A stretch of 64,000 nt of DNA from Farysia itapuensis (GCA_023212645.1 JALBYC010000005.1:1-64000); one strand, 5' to 3'. Counted from the stretch's first letter, positions 8,795 through 19,301 are shown. Program-made: numbers and translations. The notes: generated by a model from the letters alone, not told the origin.

Positions 8795-11700
8795 ATGATT
8801 CCATCCCGGAGGTACGCGACCAGCAACGCAGCTCGACTGAGGGCGTCAGGTTCCCGTCTCACTTCATTGTCGGCTGTTGCTTCTACGTCTCGGCTGTCCA
8901 ACTATGCACTTCCAGTGGCGAAGCGTGGCGCAGTCTCGTCTGCTTTGCCCTACTCTTCGATAGAAACAAGGTCCCTCTTCACATCATCACCGCACCTTTT
9001 CCCGAGGTCCAAGAAACTTGAGAAAACAACGAGAGAGGGCGAGGAGGAAGAAGACGTTGACGACAACGAAGCCGAGAATGACCATGAGGTGGAGGAGACC
9101 GACGATAAGCATACAAGGAGCAAAGGCTCCAGCTCCTTCATTCAAGCTTCTGCTTCTGGTGGAGGTGCTGCTGCTGTAGGTGGCTCCGGACAAGGTAGCT
9201 CAAGCTCTGGCGCGCCCAGTGGTTCTGGCTCTGACGATTCTGGCTCCAGTTCCGGCTCGTCCTCTACATCAATCTCTCGGTCTACAGTGCCCTCCGTATA
9301 TCCCCAGGTATTAGCGCTTCCTATCACGCGCCGTCCGCTCTTTCCTGGCTTCTACAAGGCTGTGGTCATCAAGAACAAGGCGGTCTGCGCTGCCATCAAA
9401 GAGTCACTCAAACGAGGCCAGCCGTACATCGGAGCATTCTTGCTCAAGGACGAAGACGAGGATGCCGATGTCATCACCGACCTCAGCAAGGTACACAAAG
9501 TGGGAGTGTTTGCCCAAGTGACAAGTGTCTTCCCCGTTCAAGGCGCTAGCTCCGGCTCCAAGAAAGGCAAGGATGGAGACAACAAGGTGGAAGAAGAGGA
9601 AGGTATCACTGCTGTCCTCTATCCACACCGACGAATCCGCATCGATGAGCTCATCACCCCAACAGGCCAGAAGATTCCTTCACCCCCTCCCGGAACCGAA
9701 GGTGCCGGTCCAGCCAATCCTGTCAGCGACGAAGCAGCCAACGAGCAAGCTGCCAAGTCGGTCAGCGTGGCAACTGTGCATGATGTTCAGCAAGAAGACG
9801 CTGTCTTGCCGGAGTCGACCGAGTCTTCCCAGGTCGTTGAAAAGCCAAAAGAAAAGACAACCTCAGCGCAAGAGTCAGGGTCTTCGCGACAAGAGGCGGA
9901 GGACGACCAAGACATTCCATCCCATTCTTCGCCGTTCCAAACCTCCTTCCTGCAGGATTACGCCGTCTCTCTCGTCAACGTCACCAACCTTGGAGCTGCG
10001 CCATTCGACAAGCGAAACGATCAGTACATCCGAGCCGTAATGTCGGAGCTGATCAGCGTCTTCAAGGACATTGCGCAACTCAACCCTCTCTTCCGAGATC
10101 AGATTGCCAACTTCTCCATCTCCCAAGGAGCAGGCAACGTCTTTGAGGACCCAGAGAAGCTCGCAGATTTTGCTGCTGCCGTCTCTACTGGCGAGGTAGG
10201 CGAACTACAGGCAGTGCTAGAAGCGCTCGACGTCCGCGAACGCCTCCAGAAGGCGCTCGTAGTGCTCAAGAAGGAGCTTATGAATGCGCAGTTGCAGAGC
10301 AAAATCAGCAAGGATGTTGAGTCCAAGATCCAGAAACGGCAGCGCGAGTACTACTTGATGGAGCAGCTCAAAGGTATCAAGAAGGAGCTCGGTATCGAGA
10401 GTGACGGCAAAGACAAGATGGTAGAGAAATTCCGCGAAAAAGCAGCCGAACTCCGCATGCCAGAGGCTGTCCGTAAAGTGTTTGACGAAGAGCTCAATAA
10501 GCTGCAGACACTCGAACCTGCCGCCAGTGAATTCAACGTCACCCGAGGGTATCTCGACTGGCTTACCAGCATTCCCTGGGGAGTTCACTCTCCCGAAAAT
10601 TATTCCATCTCTAACGCCACTGGTGTTCTCGATGAAGATCATTATGGTCTCAAAGACGTCAAGGATCGCATCTTGGAGTTCCTGGCTGTTGGCAAGCTCA
10701 AGGGTACAGTGGAAGGCAAGATCATCTGTCTTGTCGGTCCGCCCGGTGTGGGAAAGACTTCGATTGGCAAGTCAATCGCACGAGCGGTAGAGCGTCAATT
10801 CTTCCGATTCAGTGTTGGAGGTCTCAGCGATGTGGCTGAGATCAAGGGACATCGACGCACATATGTCGGTGCTATGCCCGGTAAAGCCATCCAAGCACTC
10901 AAGAAGGTCGGCACCGAGAATCCACTTATCCTGATCGATGAGGTCGACAAGATTGGTCGTGGACACAACGGCGATCCATCTTCCGCCCTGCTCGAAATGC
11001 TTGACCCAGAGCAGAACGCTTCCTTCTTGGATCACTACATGGACGTGCCAGTGGATTTGTCTCGCGTCCTCTTCGTCTGCACTGCAAACACCTTGGACAC
11101 AATTCCACAGCCTTTGCTGGACCGAATGGAGGTTATGGAAGTTTCGTCGTATACAGCCGATGAAAAGCGTCACATTGCACGTGGCTACCTTGCCCCGCAG
11201 GCCAAGGAAGCTTCTGGTCTGAAGGAGGCCAACATCGAGCTGCCTGACGAGACCATCGAATTCTTGATCAAGCATCACGCACGAGAGAGTGGTGTGCGAG
11301 GCTTGCGCAAGCTGCTCGAAAAGGTCTACCGAAAGATTGCCTTTGACATTGTCAAGGAGCACGGCGAGACTGTCTTCCCAGAGCCTAAAGAGGGCGAGCT
11401 GGCCCCAGCAGCCAAGGACAATGAAGCTAGCAGTCCAGCTTCAGCGCTTGGGTCAGCGGAAAGCCACTCTCAATCGGTAACCCCACCTCCAGAGCCTTCT
11501 GCGTCCGACAGCAGTCCTGACATCAACAAAGCTGGCGAGAAGAGCAGCGAAAAGGGGAGCGTGTCTCCATTCACCGAGCCGTCATCGACCTCATCGGCAC
11601 CGCCAGAAAGCGCAGCACCGCAGGACGGCAAAGTGCCGGGACGAGAGGCAGCGCCCGAGGCACCCGCCAAAGTGACGACCGAAAAGCGCAAGCCCATGGC

Positions 11701-12508
11701 CGTACCGCCCACGGTCAAGGTCAACATCACAGTCGACAGCCTGCGCAAATACTTGGGGCCCCCGGTGTACCACAAAGATCGTCTATTCACCAGCGTGATG
11801 CCAGCCGGTGTCTCGACCGGTTTGGGCTACCTGGGCAATGGTTCAGGTTCATTGATGCCGATCGAGACGACAATTATGCCCGGCAAGGGAGGGTTACAGC
11901 TCACAGGCAAGTTGGGAGACGTGATCAAGGAGTCTGCGTCCATCGCGCTGTCATGGATGAAGACGAATGCGTTCGACCTAGGCATCACCAAGAGCGAGAC
12001 CGAGAGTCTTTTGGAGAACAAGGACGTGCACTTGCACATGCCCGAGGGCGCCATCGGCAAGGAAGGTCCGTCGGCGGGTGTCGCATTTACCGTCTCGCTG
12101 ACCTCGCTTCTGACCAACCGCACGGTTGCTCCGACACTAGCCATGACGGGAGAAGTGTCGCTGCGTGGCATGGTGTTGCCAGTGGGTGGCTTGAAGGAGA
12201 AGCTGCTGGCTGCTCACCGAGCCGGTATTACCAAAGTCATACTTCCAGCTCAGAACCAGCCCAACGTCGAAGCGGATGTTCCCAAAGCTGTACTGGACGA
12301 TCTCGAAGTACACTACGTCAGCAATGTCTGGTCTGCCCTCAAACACGCCTTTGGCGAGGGACCGTGGAGCTCTAAAGCGGCTGAAATGGAAGAGATGGAG
12401 CGTCTGGATTCTCTGCCCTCGGCCAAAACTGGTCGAGACGAGTTCCACAGAAGCGACCCAAAGATCAAAGAGGATGATGGCGCAAACCAGGACCAGCCCG
12501 TAAACTAA
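8795..12508 (+). CDS. PIM1: Mitochondrial ATP-dependent Lon protease
   Basis: A 1237-residue AAA+ serine protease of the mitochondrial matrix, which degrades misfolded proteins and takes part in mtDNA maintenance. The start at 8795 gives [19 protein letters not shown], a good matrix-targeting presequence. The longer open frame back to 8684 adds sequence without presequence character. Order: presequence, acidic/Ser-Gly low-complexity linker (to about residue 165), Lon N-domain, coiled region, AAA+ module with Walker A GPPGVGKT (648-655) and Walker [10 protein letters not shown] (about 711-719), then the protease domain. The Ser-Lys dyad is present: S1093 in GPSAGV and K1136 in GGLKEK, spaced 43 residues as in bacterial Lon. 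Two insertions typical of fungal Lon occur: an acidic one inside the N-domain (about residues 290-385) and a Ser/Pro/Glu-rich one (about 865-970) between the AAA+ and protease domains. Confidence 0.97.
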   Translation: MIPSRRYATSNAARLRASGSRLTSLSAVASTSRLSNYALPVAKRGAVSSALPYSSIETRSLFTSSPHLFPRSKKLEKTTREGEEEEDVDDNEAENDHEVEETDDKHTRSKGSSSFIQASASGGGAAAVGGSGQGSSSSGAPSGSGSDDSGSSSGSSSTSISRSTVPSVYPQVLALPITRRPLFPGFYKAVVIKNKAVCAAIKESLKRGQPYIGAFLLKDEDEDADVITDLSKVHKVGVFAQVTSVFPVQGASSGSKKGKDGDNKVEEEEGITAVLYPHRRIRIDELITPTGQKIPSPPPGTEGAGPANPVSDEAANEQAAKSVSVATVHDVQQEDAVLPESTESSQVVEKPKEKTTSAQESGSSRQEAEDDQDIPSHSSPFQTSFLQDYAVSLVNVTNLGAAPFDKRNDQYIRAVMSELISVFKDIAQLNPLFRDQIANFSISQGAGNVFEDPEKLADFAAAVSTGEVGELQAVLEALDVRERLQKALVVLKKELMNAQLQSKISKDVESKIQKRQREYYLMEQLKGIKKELGIESDGKDKMVEKFREKAAELRMPEAVRKVFDEELNKLQTLEPAASEFNVTRGYLDWLTSIPWGVHSPENYSISNATGVLDEDHYGLKDVKDRILEFLAVGKLKGTVEGKIICLVGPPGVGKTSIGKSIARAVERQFFRFSVGGLSDVAEIKGHRRTYVGAMPGKAIQALKKVGTENPLILIDEVDKIGRGHNGDPSSALLEMLDPEQNASFLDHYMDVPVDLSRVLFVCTANTLDTIPQPLLDRMEVMEVSSYTADEKRHIARGYLAPQAKEASGLKEANIELPDETIEFLIKHHARESGVRGLRKLLEKVYRKIAFDIVKEHGETVFPEPKEGELAPAAKDNEASSPASALGSAESHSQSVTPPPEPSASDSSPDINKAGEKSSEKGSVSPFTEPSSTSSAPPESAAPQDGKVPGREAAPEAPAKVTTEKRKPMAVPPTVKVNITVDSLRKYLGPPVYHKDRLFTSVMPAGVSTGLGYLGNGSGSLMPIETTIMPGKGGLQLTGKLGDVIKESASIALSWMKTNAFDLGITKSETESLLENKDVHLHMPEGAIGKEGPSAGVAFTVSLTSLLTNRTVAPTLAMTGEVSLRGMVLPVGGLKEKLLAAHRAGITKVILPAQNQPNVEADVPKAVLDDLEVHYVSNVWSALKHAFGEGPWSSKAAEMEEMERLDSLPSAKTGRDEFHRSDPKIKEDDGANQDQPVN

Positions 12509-12695
12509 GCTGCACGCCTTGCCCGTCCGCTTCCCGCACACCTTTTGTACCACTAATCTTCACCACTCAGCACACCATTTCATTGCGCAAAGCACACACG
12601 AAATGATAGATCGTCTGTCGCACTTTTCCGCATTGCTGGTCTGGTCGGGTTGGGAGAGTGCTTGAGCAGTCCGCTGAACTTTGTTTTGATTAGAG

Positions 12696-12915
12696 CTAGG
12701 TGCGTGGGCATGTGCATTGCTGATCCTTGGGCACGTTCTGCATGACCTGATCAATGTGTCGTCCACAGCCTCGCCAGGTCGTCTTTCCACACTTGTCACC
12801 TGTGCAGACCAGCTTCTGGTCAGCTCATCACTCTTCATGGTGCAACAAGGGGCGTGTACTTACACTGTGCGGCCATGCAGGTGTTGACCAGCTTGTCTTC
12901 GTTAGTGGCGCTCAT
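12696..12915 (-). CDS. 51-residue Cys-rich conserved small protein, one intron
   Basis: The coding sequence is complement(join(12696..12799, 12864..12915)). Start ATG at 12915, donor GTAAGT at 12863, acceptor CAG ending at 12800, stop TAG at 12698-12696. The spliced product begins MSATNEDKLVNTCMAAQ and continues with CDKCGKTTWRGCGRHIDQ and QNVPKDQQCTCPRT. Motifs are CxxCGKTTWxGCGxHID and a C-terminal CxC, a probable zinc-binding set of Cys and His. I recall very short proteins with this CxxCGKxTWxGCGxH signature in fungi and plants, with no established function. The unspliced sequence has no open frame long enough to be called, so the gene is easily missed. It is tail to tail with Lon, with 187 bases between the stops. 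Confidence 0.8.
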
Positions 12916-13172
12916 GTTATGGACGTGGTTGGTGCGAGGTTTTGGCGTACGACATCAAAGCTGGAGATAATAACTATCTTCGGAATTCGGCCCGAAAATG
13001 GTGGCCAAAAAAAAGTTTCGATTCTCCTTTCATTCTTCTGACAAGCAGGTCAACGCTGTTGACAACGATGGCAAGGCGAGCTGGCTTAAAAGTGTTCTAA
13101 ACCCATCTGAACTGCTTGGAGCAACTGCGCAGACACTCGAAGGCGCGATTCTTGCCGTTCTGGTTTCTGAAG

Positions 13173-13568
13173 ATGGCTATCAAAGCAGTCCCGTCCAAAC
13201 TGCGGACATCCTCCTCATCAACGAAAACCAAGTCTTCATCCACTCAGTCGGCATCGAAACAAGGCTCGAAGCGCAAAAGCAGTGGTCCAGCACCGGCATC
13301 AATGGGGAAGAAGAAGGCGAAGAGCAAGTACAAAGACGCCACAGCACGCGAAGCGCTCGACCTGCAAGCAAGTCATGTCTTGCACACCCACACAGCAGCC
13401 TCCTCCGCATCAGACCCATCAGCTGCACAAGGTGGTCATGCAGCGAGCTACGACCGTGGTGATCCGTTCTCGTACGGCGCAGGGACGGAAGAGCAGCGCC
13501 GACAGACACGTAAACAGGTCGAGGCGACTGCCGATGCTCTGAACGCGCTTTGCGACCTCATGCATTGA
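13173..13568 (+). CDS. Small basic hypothetical protein
   Basis: A 131-residue frame starting MAIKAVPSK. Residues 1-55 are rich in Lys, Ser and Thr with a nuclear-localisation-like stretch (GKKKAKSKYK). The C-terminal part (about 60-131) contains ATAREALDLQASHV and ends in a short amphipathic helix, KQVEATADALNALCDLM. I do not recognise the family. The length, basic N-terminus and helical end would suit a small nuclear or nucleolar protein, which is only a guess. A start further upstream in the same frame (13116) or an upstream exon is possible. The alternative frame from 12998 overlaps it and looks like chance. Confidence 0.5.
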   Translation: MAIKAVPSKLRTSSSSTKTKSSSTQSASKQGSKRKSSGPAPASMGKKKAKSKYKDATAREALDLQASHVLHTHTAASSASDPSAAQGGHAASYDRGDPFSYGAGTEEQRRQTRKQVEATADALNALCDLMH

Positions 13569-14088
13569 CAAGTTACGTTCTCCTCATTTGCCGGACTAGT
13601 CCGTAGACATCAAGCATCGGAGAAAACTGCCGCCTTCACATCGTCAACAGTGTCTGCAGTCGCGTGATACCTTACTGTGCCAAGAAGTACCACTGCCTCA
13701 CCTTTATACCCTTTAGAATATACGCATCTCTCATCAAATACAGACCCGTCTGACACATGTCCATGGACTCACTGATTTCCCCGACTCTCTTGAGACTGCT
13801 CAGCTTGTAGCTGTCTGTGTGAAGGCGCCATCAGCGATGGGGAAAGCACCTACACGGGCCTGTGACTTTGAGAAGGTCAAATTGTCCCGGCCGGGAGAGG
13901 CTGGAATTACCAAAAAATCAAAGAGACCACCCAGAATCATCAGCCATAAATGATAAATCTTCTTGCTGCCACCACCATTGCCGAAACCGTCTCGCTCTTC
14001 GAACGCCAGCGCGCAGACACGACTTCAGCACTCTTTCCGCGAAGGCAAACGCAACTGTGGTACTCGCTCCTCTCCGAATAGTGCAACA
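13569..14088. other. Intergenic region upstream of MRPS16
   Basis: About 520 bases without a supported gene between the small basic protein and the S16 gene. It must contain the S16 promoter. Frames that run into the S16 start from 13963 carry no mitochondrial-protein similarity and read as leader. I see no tRNA or clear repeat here. Confidence 0.5.
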
Positions 14089-14721
14089 ATGGTGGTGAGA
14101 TTACGACTGGCCAGACACGGCACTCGCAACAATCCCTTCTACCACGTCGTCGTTATTCGAGATAGCAAAGCACGAGATGCACGACCGATCGAGAAGGTGG
14201 GAGAATACGATCCTATTCCGCGAGTGCACATTGCTACTCCAAGACAGACGGGTCGCTTGCCACAGCCGATGCTGGGCTCGACGAGCGCGAATGGATCTGC
14301 AAAGCCACCAGTGTCCAATATTCCAGGCTACGGCGGGTTGATGACTAGTGGTCTGCCGGCGACAGATTCGGCAGGTCAGCTAATGCAGAAGCCGACAAAG
14401 AGGCTCGAATGGAACGAGTCCCGTATCAAGTATTGGCTCTCAGTCGGCGTTCAGCCCTCCAAACCAGTCGCGAGACTGCTCGACCGCGTAAGTTTGATTT
14501 CCGCCCCCTCCCACTCTTTCCCGCATCTTCAGCTATAGCTCACTATTGTGTTTTCTCTTGGTTCGCGTGCAACGTGCTAGGCTGGACTTGTACCTGCCGG
14601 TGTGCATTACAAGGGCATCTACAGGCCTCCACAGGACGCATCCACGTCCGCGTCAAATATCAACTCACAGTCAAGGGTACCGCCATCTTCGTCCCCGGAA
14701 AAGAACCCACCCGCATCCTAA
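14089..14721 (+). CDS. MRPS16: Mitochondrial small-subunit ribosomal protein bS16m, one intron
   Basis: The coding sequence is join(14089..14487, 14581..14721), 179 residues. Exon 1 encodes MVVRLRLARHGTRNNPFYHV, a clear match to the bS16 N-terminus, followed by IEKVGEYDPIPR. The second conserved block, RIKYWLSVGVQPSKPVARLL, ends at the GTAAGT donor at 14488. The acceptor CTAG ends at 14580 and exon 2 opens with AGLVPAGVHYKGIYRPPQD, then a Ser/Pro-rich tail. Between the two blocks sits an insertion of about 55 residues rich in Gly, Ser and Pro that bacterial S16 lacks. The protein assembles into the body of the mitochondrial small subunit. Reading through the intron would truncate the protein after about 150 residues, so splicing is needed. 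Confidence 0.93.
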
Positions 14722-14981
14722 TAAGCGTAGCTAAAAAAAAGAGCATCGCTGCTGCCGTATGTACAACGCAATACGCGTGCCGGCTACCGTCGCAATGAAC
14801 GCAAAAATATCGACTTCTTGTCTCATCCACTCAAGACACGCAGAGTGAACCACGCAAACATACCACAAAAGCACTGCATTGAAGGCGGATATGATGAGTA
14901 AATGAACGGGCCTGATTATGTACAAGAAAGGGGTGGGTGAATACTGCCGGAAGCCACTTTGAACTTGGGCGCGCGATGCAT

Positions 14982-15809
14982 CTAGTCATCACCCTGAGTT
15001 CCATTGAGGATCCTGAGAATGTTGATAAAGAGGTTGATAATGTCCAGATACAGACTGAGGACGGCAAGGACCCACTCTTCTGGCGAGAGTCGACGCTGAA
15101 TGAGCCAAGTATCGTAGACAATGTAGAGACTGAAAATGACACAGCCGGCGCCGGCCATGATGAGGTCAAACGTCTGATTGTACGGGAAAAAGATGCCGAC
15201 AAAGCCAACGCCGACGAGGATCATGAGGCCGCCAAAGAGCCAGCTGCCCATACTGCCGAAATCGTACTTGGACTGCAGGGTAAAGATCGTAAGGCCGAGG
15301 AACGTGACGGCGGTGATAGCCATAGCTTGCAGGACGATCTTCTGGTCGACATAGGTCACCACCACACCCAAAGAGACGGATTCGAATACTGTGAACAGCG
15401 CGAGAAGGAACAGGTTGGCTGGATGCGAGTGACGCTTCCAGTAAAGCAGTCCCATGACGACGAGACTGCCAATGAGCGGGGCGATGAAAGCCCAGTGGTT
15501 CTGTTGTACCCAAGACGCCACACCCTGAGTGGTCATCACGCCGGCAATGACAGTCGTGCCGAGAATCTGGAAAAACAAGACCGAGTACACCTTGCGCAAG
15601 AACATGGTGCGAATCTCTGGAGACGACTGCTCGACGGTGACGCCGTACTTGAAGTCATCTGGGTCCTCCTGTTCGGCATCGCGAGGAGCATTCGGGTCCG
15701 CTGCACCGTATGATGGCGCTGAGCCTACTGGAGTATCATGCTGGGGGACGGGCGCATAACCTTTGGAAGGCGCATAGCCTGGTGGCGCTGTCGAGTAATT
15801 CGACGACAT
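14982..15809 (-). CDS. BXI1: Bax inhibitor-1 / Lifeguard (TMBIM) family membrane protein
   Basis: A 275-residue multipass protein. The first 60 or so residues are Pro/Tyr/Gly-rich (PPGYAPSKGYAPVP), typical of the Lifeguard branch. About seven hydrophobic segments then follow, from VYSVLFFQILGTTVIAGV to LSLYLDIINLFINILRIL. The conserved C-terminal LYIVYDTWLI and SLYLDIINLF segments carry the acidic residues thought to form the calcium/proton-sensing core. Family members act in the ER, vacuole or mitochondrial membrane in calcium homeostasis and stress-induced death. I start at 15809 (MSSNYSTAPPG). A start 16 codons upstream (15857) is possible. The gene is convergent with MRPS16. Confidence 0.94.
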   Translation of the reverse strand: MSSNYSTAPPGYAPSKGYAPVPQHDTPVGSAPSYGAADPNAPRDAEQEDPDDFKYGVTVEQSSPEIRTMFLRKVYSVLFFQILGTTVIAGVMTTQGVASWVQQNHWAFIAPLIGSLVVMGLLYWKRHSHPANLFLLALFTVFESVSLGVVVTYVDQKIVLQAMAITAVTFLGLTIFTLQSKYDFGSMGSWLFGGLMILVGVGFVGIFFPYNQTFDLIMAGAGCVIFSLYIVYDTWLIQRRLSPEEWVLAVLSLYLDIINLFINILRILNGTQGDD

Positions 15810-15998
15810 CGATGCACTCAAGAGTATAGGAGGTGAGATGAGAGAGATGGATGGCAAACCGCGCAGTCAAGGTGGAGAAATTTGTGGCTGAGTCGACCAC
15901 CTCAAACACATATTTTAGGCACGTTGCACGTTGAGTGAAAATCAGTGTTACATCACATTTCTGCATGCTCCGAACATAGGTTGCTTGGTGGTGAAAAA

Positions 15999-17729
15999 CT
16001 ACTTGTAGACGCTGGTGAATTGCGAGATGGGGGGTCGGGGGAGGAGGCCGCCGTGGCTCTTTACGCCATCAGCACGGTGGAAAGCGTTCAAGTTCTTGTG
16101 CAGCGTGAACTGGAAGACGGAGCTTCCACCCTCACGGGCCACGATGACGCTCGACCAGAGGAAGAACTGCCACATTCGGTACATGTGGGCGCCGTACTTG
16201 GAGACGACTGCGTCCTTGTTGCTCTCCCAGTTCTGAGCCCATCGAAGGATCGTAGCCGAGTAGTGCACTCCGGCGACGTCGACTGATCGAATCTCGAAGC
16301 CAGCTTTTTCAAGGTGCGAGACGACCCATCCGAGAGAACACGACGCATCGGCACCAGGGAAGACGTACTTGTTCATGAAGATGCCCCAGCACAAGTCGTG
16401 GAATTGCCAAGAAGGTCGAAGGCCAGCAACCTGAAAGACGAAAGTACCGTCGTCGTCGAGCAGATTGTATACATCTGCCAGGAACTTGTCGTAATGTCGG
16501 ATTCCAACGTGTTCGGCCATCTCGAGCGAGATAATCTTGTTGTAGTGTCCAGGCTGTACGGGGATATCGCGGTAGTCGAGGTTCAAAATACGTGCTTGGC
16601 TCGGGTCAATGCCATTCTTCTTCAGTCTGTCGTTGCCAAACCTGGTTTGAGTCTTGGCCAGAGTGACACCTGTGACATCGCATCCGTAGTTCTTGGCAGC
16701 AAAGGCGGCGAATGTTCCCCAACCACATCCAATGTCCAGCACACGATCCTCTTTCTGCAGGTTGAGTTTGGAGCAGACCAGGTTCAGCTTGTTGTCCTGC
16801 AGCTCTTCGAGCGTCTCGAACTTGGAAGGGTCCGACATGATACCAGAAGTGTAGATCATCTGAGGTCCCAAGAACCAGCCGTAAAAATCGTCACCTCGAT
16901 CGTAGTTGTCCTGGATCTGGGTCTCATCCTGCTTCTGCGTGTGCAGGATTACGTCAGGAAGCATGTGGAAGAGAACGTACTCAAACATGGGCCAGGTGAA
17001 TTGCATTGAGCACCAATCCCATCGGTACTCCAACAGCTCGTTCAGGGGCATCTTGGGCTCGATCTTGCCATCAAAGAAAGCGTCATGGAATGTTTGGAAG
17101 GGGATCTTCTTGTCGCCCTTGTACTTGTTGCGCAGCTCGGCGTCCTTGATGTCAAGGTAGAATTCTACGGGCTTGCCGGGGAGTCGCACTTTCTCATTCT
17201 TACGGGGGCCGTAGATGGACATGACGGTCCAGTAGGCCACCGTGACAGGTACTCCGGTCAGCAAGCATAGGAACAGGTAGCTAGTCCAACCAAACCAACT
17301 AGGGTTGACAAAGGGAATCAAGCGCAGTAGGACGGCAGGAGCAAAGAAGACGAGCAAAGCCAAATGAAGGTTGGAAAAAGTGCCATTGCCCTCGGCAGGG
17401 AGGGGAGCATTTGCGATGCTGGCATACTTGGTCAGCTTGACTTTTCCTCCAGGAGCCAGCTCAGAGTCACCACCGTTCAGAACCGTCTTTCCGGAGGTGG
17501 GGACCGACAGGACACCGACGCCGGCGTTCAACGGCTTCTGGACACCGTTTGCGCTCGTACCCAAAGTCTGGCTCGAGGGCGCCAAATGAGATTCTTGGGC
17601 AGATGAAGTTGCCCCACCAACGAGCGAGCCAGAATCGTGGGGCAGATCGACAGCCTCTGCAACTCCGTGAGAATCCATGGAGAGGTTTTTGGTGATACGG
17701 GCAAACGCTTCTTGTGCCTGATCCGTCAT
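15999..17729 (-). CDS. MTS1: Sphingolipid C9-methyltransferase
   Basis: A 576-residue enzyme of the cyclopropane-fatty-acid-synthase-like SAM methyltransferase family. In fungi this class methylates C9 of the sphingoid base in glucosylceramides, giving the fungus-specific 9-methyl branch. Residues 1-115 are soluble and low in conservation. Two hydrophobic segments follow (about 120-180: LALLVFFAPAVLLRLIPFV and YLFLCLLTGVPVTVAYW), so the enzyme is probably ER-bound. The catalytic half contains the SAM-binding loop VLDIGCGWGTFAAFAA (about 330-345) and the signature ISLEMAEHVGIRHY. The length and architecture are those of the fungal C9 enzymes rather than of bacterial CFA synthases. It shares a 517-base divergent region with the dehydrogenase gene to its right. 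Confidence 0.94.
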   Translation of the reverse strand: MTDQAQEAFARITKNLSMDSHGVAEAVDLPHDSGSLVGGATSSAQESHLAPSSQTLGTSANGVQKPLNAGVGVLSVPTSGKTVLNGGDSELAPGGKVKLTKYASIANAPLPAEGNGTFSNLHLALLVFFAPAVLLRLIPFVNPSWFGWTSYLFLCLLTGVPVTVAYWTVMSIYGPRKNEKVRLPGKPVEFYLDIKDAELRNKYKGDKKIPFQTFHDAFFDGKIEPKMPLNELLEYRWDWCSMQFTWPMFEYVLFHMLPDVILHTQKQDETQIQDNYDRGDDFYGWFLGPQMIYTSGIMSDPSKFETLEELQDNKLNLVCSKLNLQKEDRVLDIGCGWGTFAAFAAKNYGCDVTGVTLAKTQTRFGNDRLKKNGIDPSQARILNLDYRDIPVQPGHYNKIISLEMAEHVGIRHYDKFLADVYNLLDDDGTFVFQVAGLRPSWQFHDLCWGIFMNKYVFPGADASCSLGWVVSHLEKAGFEIRSVDVAGVHYSATILRWAQNWESNKDAVVSKYGAHMYRMWQFFLWSSVIVAREGGSSVFQFTLHKNLNAFHRADGVKSHGGLLPRPPISQFTSVYK

Positions 17730-18124
17730 ACAAGCTGTGGGAAGGGAATGGTAAGACAGCTCTGAGAAGAACTGGAGCGTGTCGGCCTGCCTGTCTCATG
17801 TCTCACAAGTCGAGTCCCTTTTTTCTTCTTCCTGTAATCATTCTTCTCAAACCAACACCACGCGGTGCTCTTAGATCTCTCGATCAACATTCGTGTCTGC
17901 GAACAGCTACCTACTTTTCGCACGGTCAGCCTCAGGACCATTGCCCTGAGAGTTCAACTGTGATCCTCCGAGCTGCATCAATCAATTTGCGCATATATGA
18001 AGTCCCTCTCTACGGGGGGAAAGTGGCCAATGCGCAAATATACGCTCTAACATAGATTAACACAGATTTTCGATTTTTGAACAGTTTTGCCGTGCGGCTG
18101 GAATTGAGCGTGGCTCCGGAGGAG

Positions 18125-18136
18125 CGGACCGGTCCG
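18125..18136. promoter_or_regulatory. CGG-N6-CCG palindrome, candidate Zn2Cys6 factor site
   Basis: CGGACCGGTCCG is a perfect 12-bp palindrome with CGG and CCG half-sites six bases apart. This is the spacing used by Ppr1/UaY-type fungal binuclear zinc factors. It lies about 50 bases upstream of the TATAAAG element of the rightward gene. Binding is inferred from pattern only. Confidence 0.4.
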
Positions 18137-18186
18137 AGAGGGCGAGTGCCTTGTTCCTCCACGCTTCGCCCCACATTTCCTGTTGC

Positions 18187-18193
18187 TATAAAG
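18187..18193 (+). promoter_or_regulatory. TATA box (TATAAAG)
   Basis: TATAAAG at 54 bases before the ATG at 18247, a spacing that fits a short leader for the rightward dehydrogenase gene. Confidence 0.5.
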
Positions 18194-18246
18194 TACGTTG
18201 TGCAAATCAATCTTCTACCTCTTTGCAAACTTTTCCCCATCCCACA

Positions 18247-19301
18247 ATGTCGAAACCTCAAGTACTTATCTGTGGTACCATTGTCCACGCTCACGACGAG
18301 CTCAAGAATGATCTAGGGTCTGTTGCAGAGATTCTGGTATGTCTGTTGTAGGGCAAGGTGACCGTCGTCCCAGAAAACTGACCTGCTCTGTATAACAGCA
18401 TTTGGACACAAACTCACGATCAGAATTCTTCAAAGCATGTGAAGATGGCGGAAAGTATGCACAGATTGTCGCAATCTATCGTCACAATGACTCTGTCTCC
18501 AAGATTGGACTCTTCGATGCCGAGCTTATCTCGAAATTGCCATCGTCGCTCAAGTCGATCTGCCACAATGGAGCGGGATACGATCAAATTGACGTGCATG
18601 CAGCCAAGACTCGAGGCATCACAGTGTCGCACACGCCAGCTGCTGTAGACGATGCTACTGCCGATACTGCCATGTTCCTGGTCCTCTCCTCGCTCCGACA
18701 GTACTACAAGGCCGAAGTCAATGCTCGTCAAGGCAAGTGGAAGTCAGGTCTTGCCCCGGCACACGACCCGCAAAATAAGGTACTAGGCATCATTGGGATG
18801 GGCGGCATCGGCTCTGCCCTTGCTAGGCGTGCGTCCGCTTTCGACATGAAAGTTATTTACTACAACCGCAACCCGAACCCAAACGCTGATCCATCGTACA
18901 AGTACATTTCGTCGCAAGAAGAGCTTCTCAAGCAAGCCGACGTTGTTTCCCTCAATCTGCCGCTGAACAAGGAAACGGAAAAGTCTTTTGGCAAAGCTCA
19001 GTTTGCACAGATGAAGGATGGCGCTATTCTGGTCAACACGGCTCGAGGCGGTGTGGTGGACGAGGAGGAACTCATCAATGCGCTCCGATCTGGCAAGCTC
19101 TCAAGCGCAGGTCTCGACGTATTCCCCGCTGAGCCCGAGATCGATCCGAGACTGGTTGAGATGGACAACTGCGTGCTTCTGCCCCATATGGGAACCGAGA
19201 CCGTCGAAACGCAGAAAAAGATGGAAGTGCAGGTGTTTGGCTCCATCAAGACGGCGCTCCAGACCGGGAAGCCATCTTTCATCGTCAAAGAACACAAATA
19301 G
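18247..19301 (+). CDS. D-2-hydroxyacid dehydrogenase, glyoxylate/hydroxypyruvate reductase type, one intron
   Basis: The coding sequence is join(18247..18336, 18399..19301), 330 residues. Exon 1 encodes MSKPQVLICGTIVHAHDELK through AEIL, ending exactly at a codon boundary before GTATGT. The acceptor ACAG ends at 18398. The protein has the catalytic-domain motif NGAGYDQIDVHAAKTRGI, the NAD(P)-binding loop GIIGMGGIGSALARR, and the active-site set of the family: Arg in NTARGGVVDE, Glu in AEPEIDPRL and His in LLPHMGTET. It likely reduces glyoxylate or hydroxypyruvate in the cytosol or mitochondria. The exact substrate is not settled by sequence. Without exon 1 the N-terminal strand of the substrate domain would be missing, which supports the splice. 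Confidence 0.92.

Larger units (their letters stand above)
17730..18246. promoter_or_regulatory. Divergent promoter region, C9-methyltransferase / glyoxylate-reductase-like gene
   Basis: The region between the two start codons holds no supported gene. A TATAAAG element (18187-18193) lies 54 bases before the dehydrogenase ATG, and a 12-bp palindrome (18125-18136) sits just upstream of it. A pyrimidine-rich tract (17815-17860) lies near the methyltransferase side. Confidence 0.65.

Noticed and set aside
12998..13462. A 154-codon frame starting MVAKKKFRF
   Set aside because: It overlaps the small basic protein in another frame. Its second half is the frame-shifted image of that protein's Lys/Ser-rich part.
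14937..15713. A 258-codon frame antisense to the Bax-inhibitor-1 gene
   Set aside because: The sense frame has a complete, recognised seven-segment membrane protein. The antisense product is a charged shadow with no motif.
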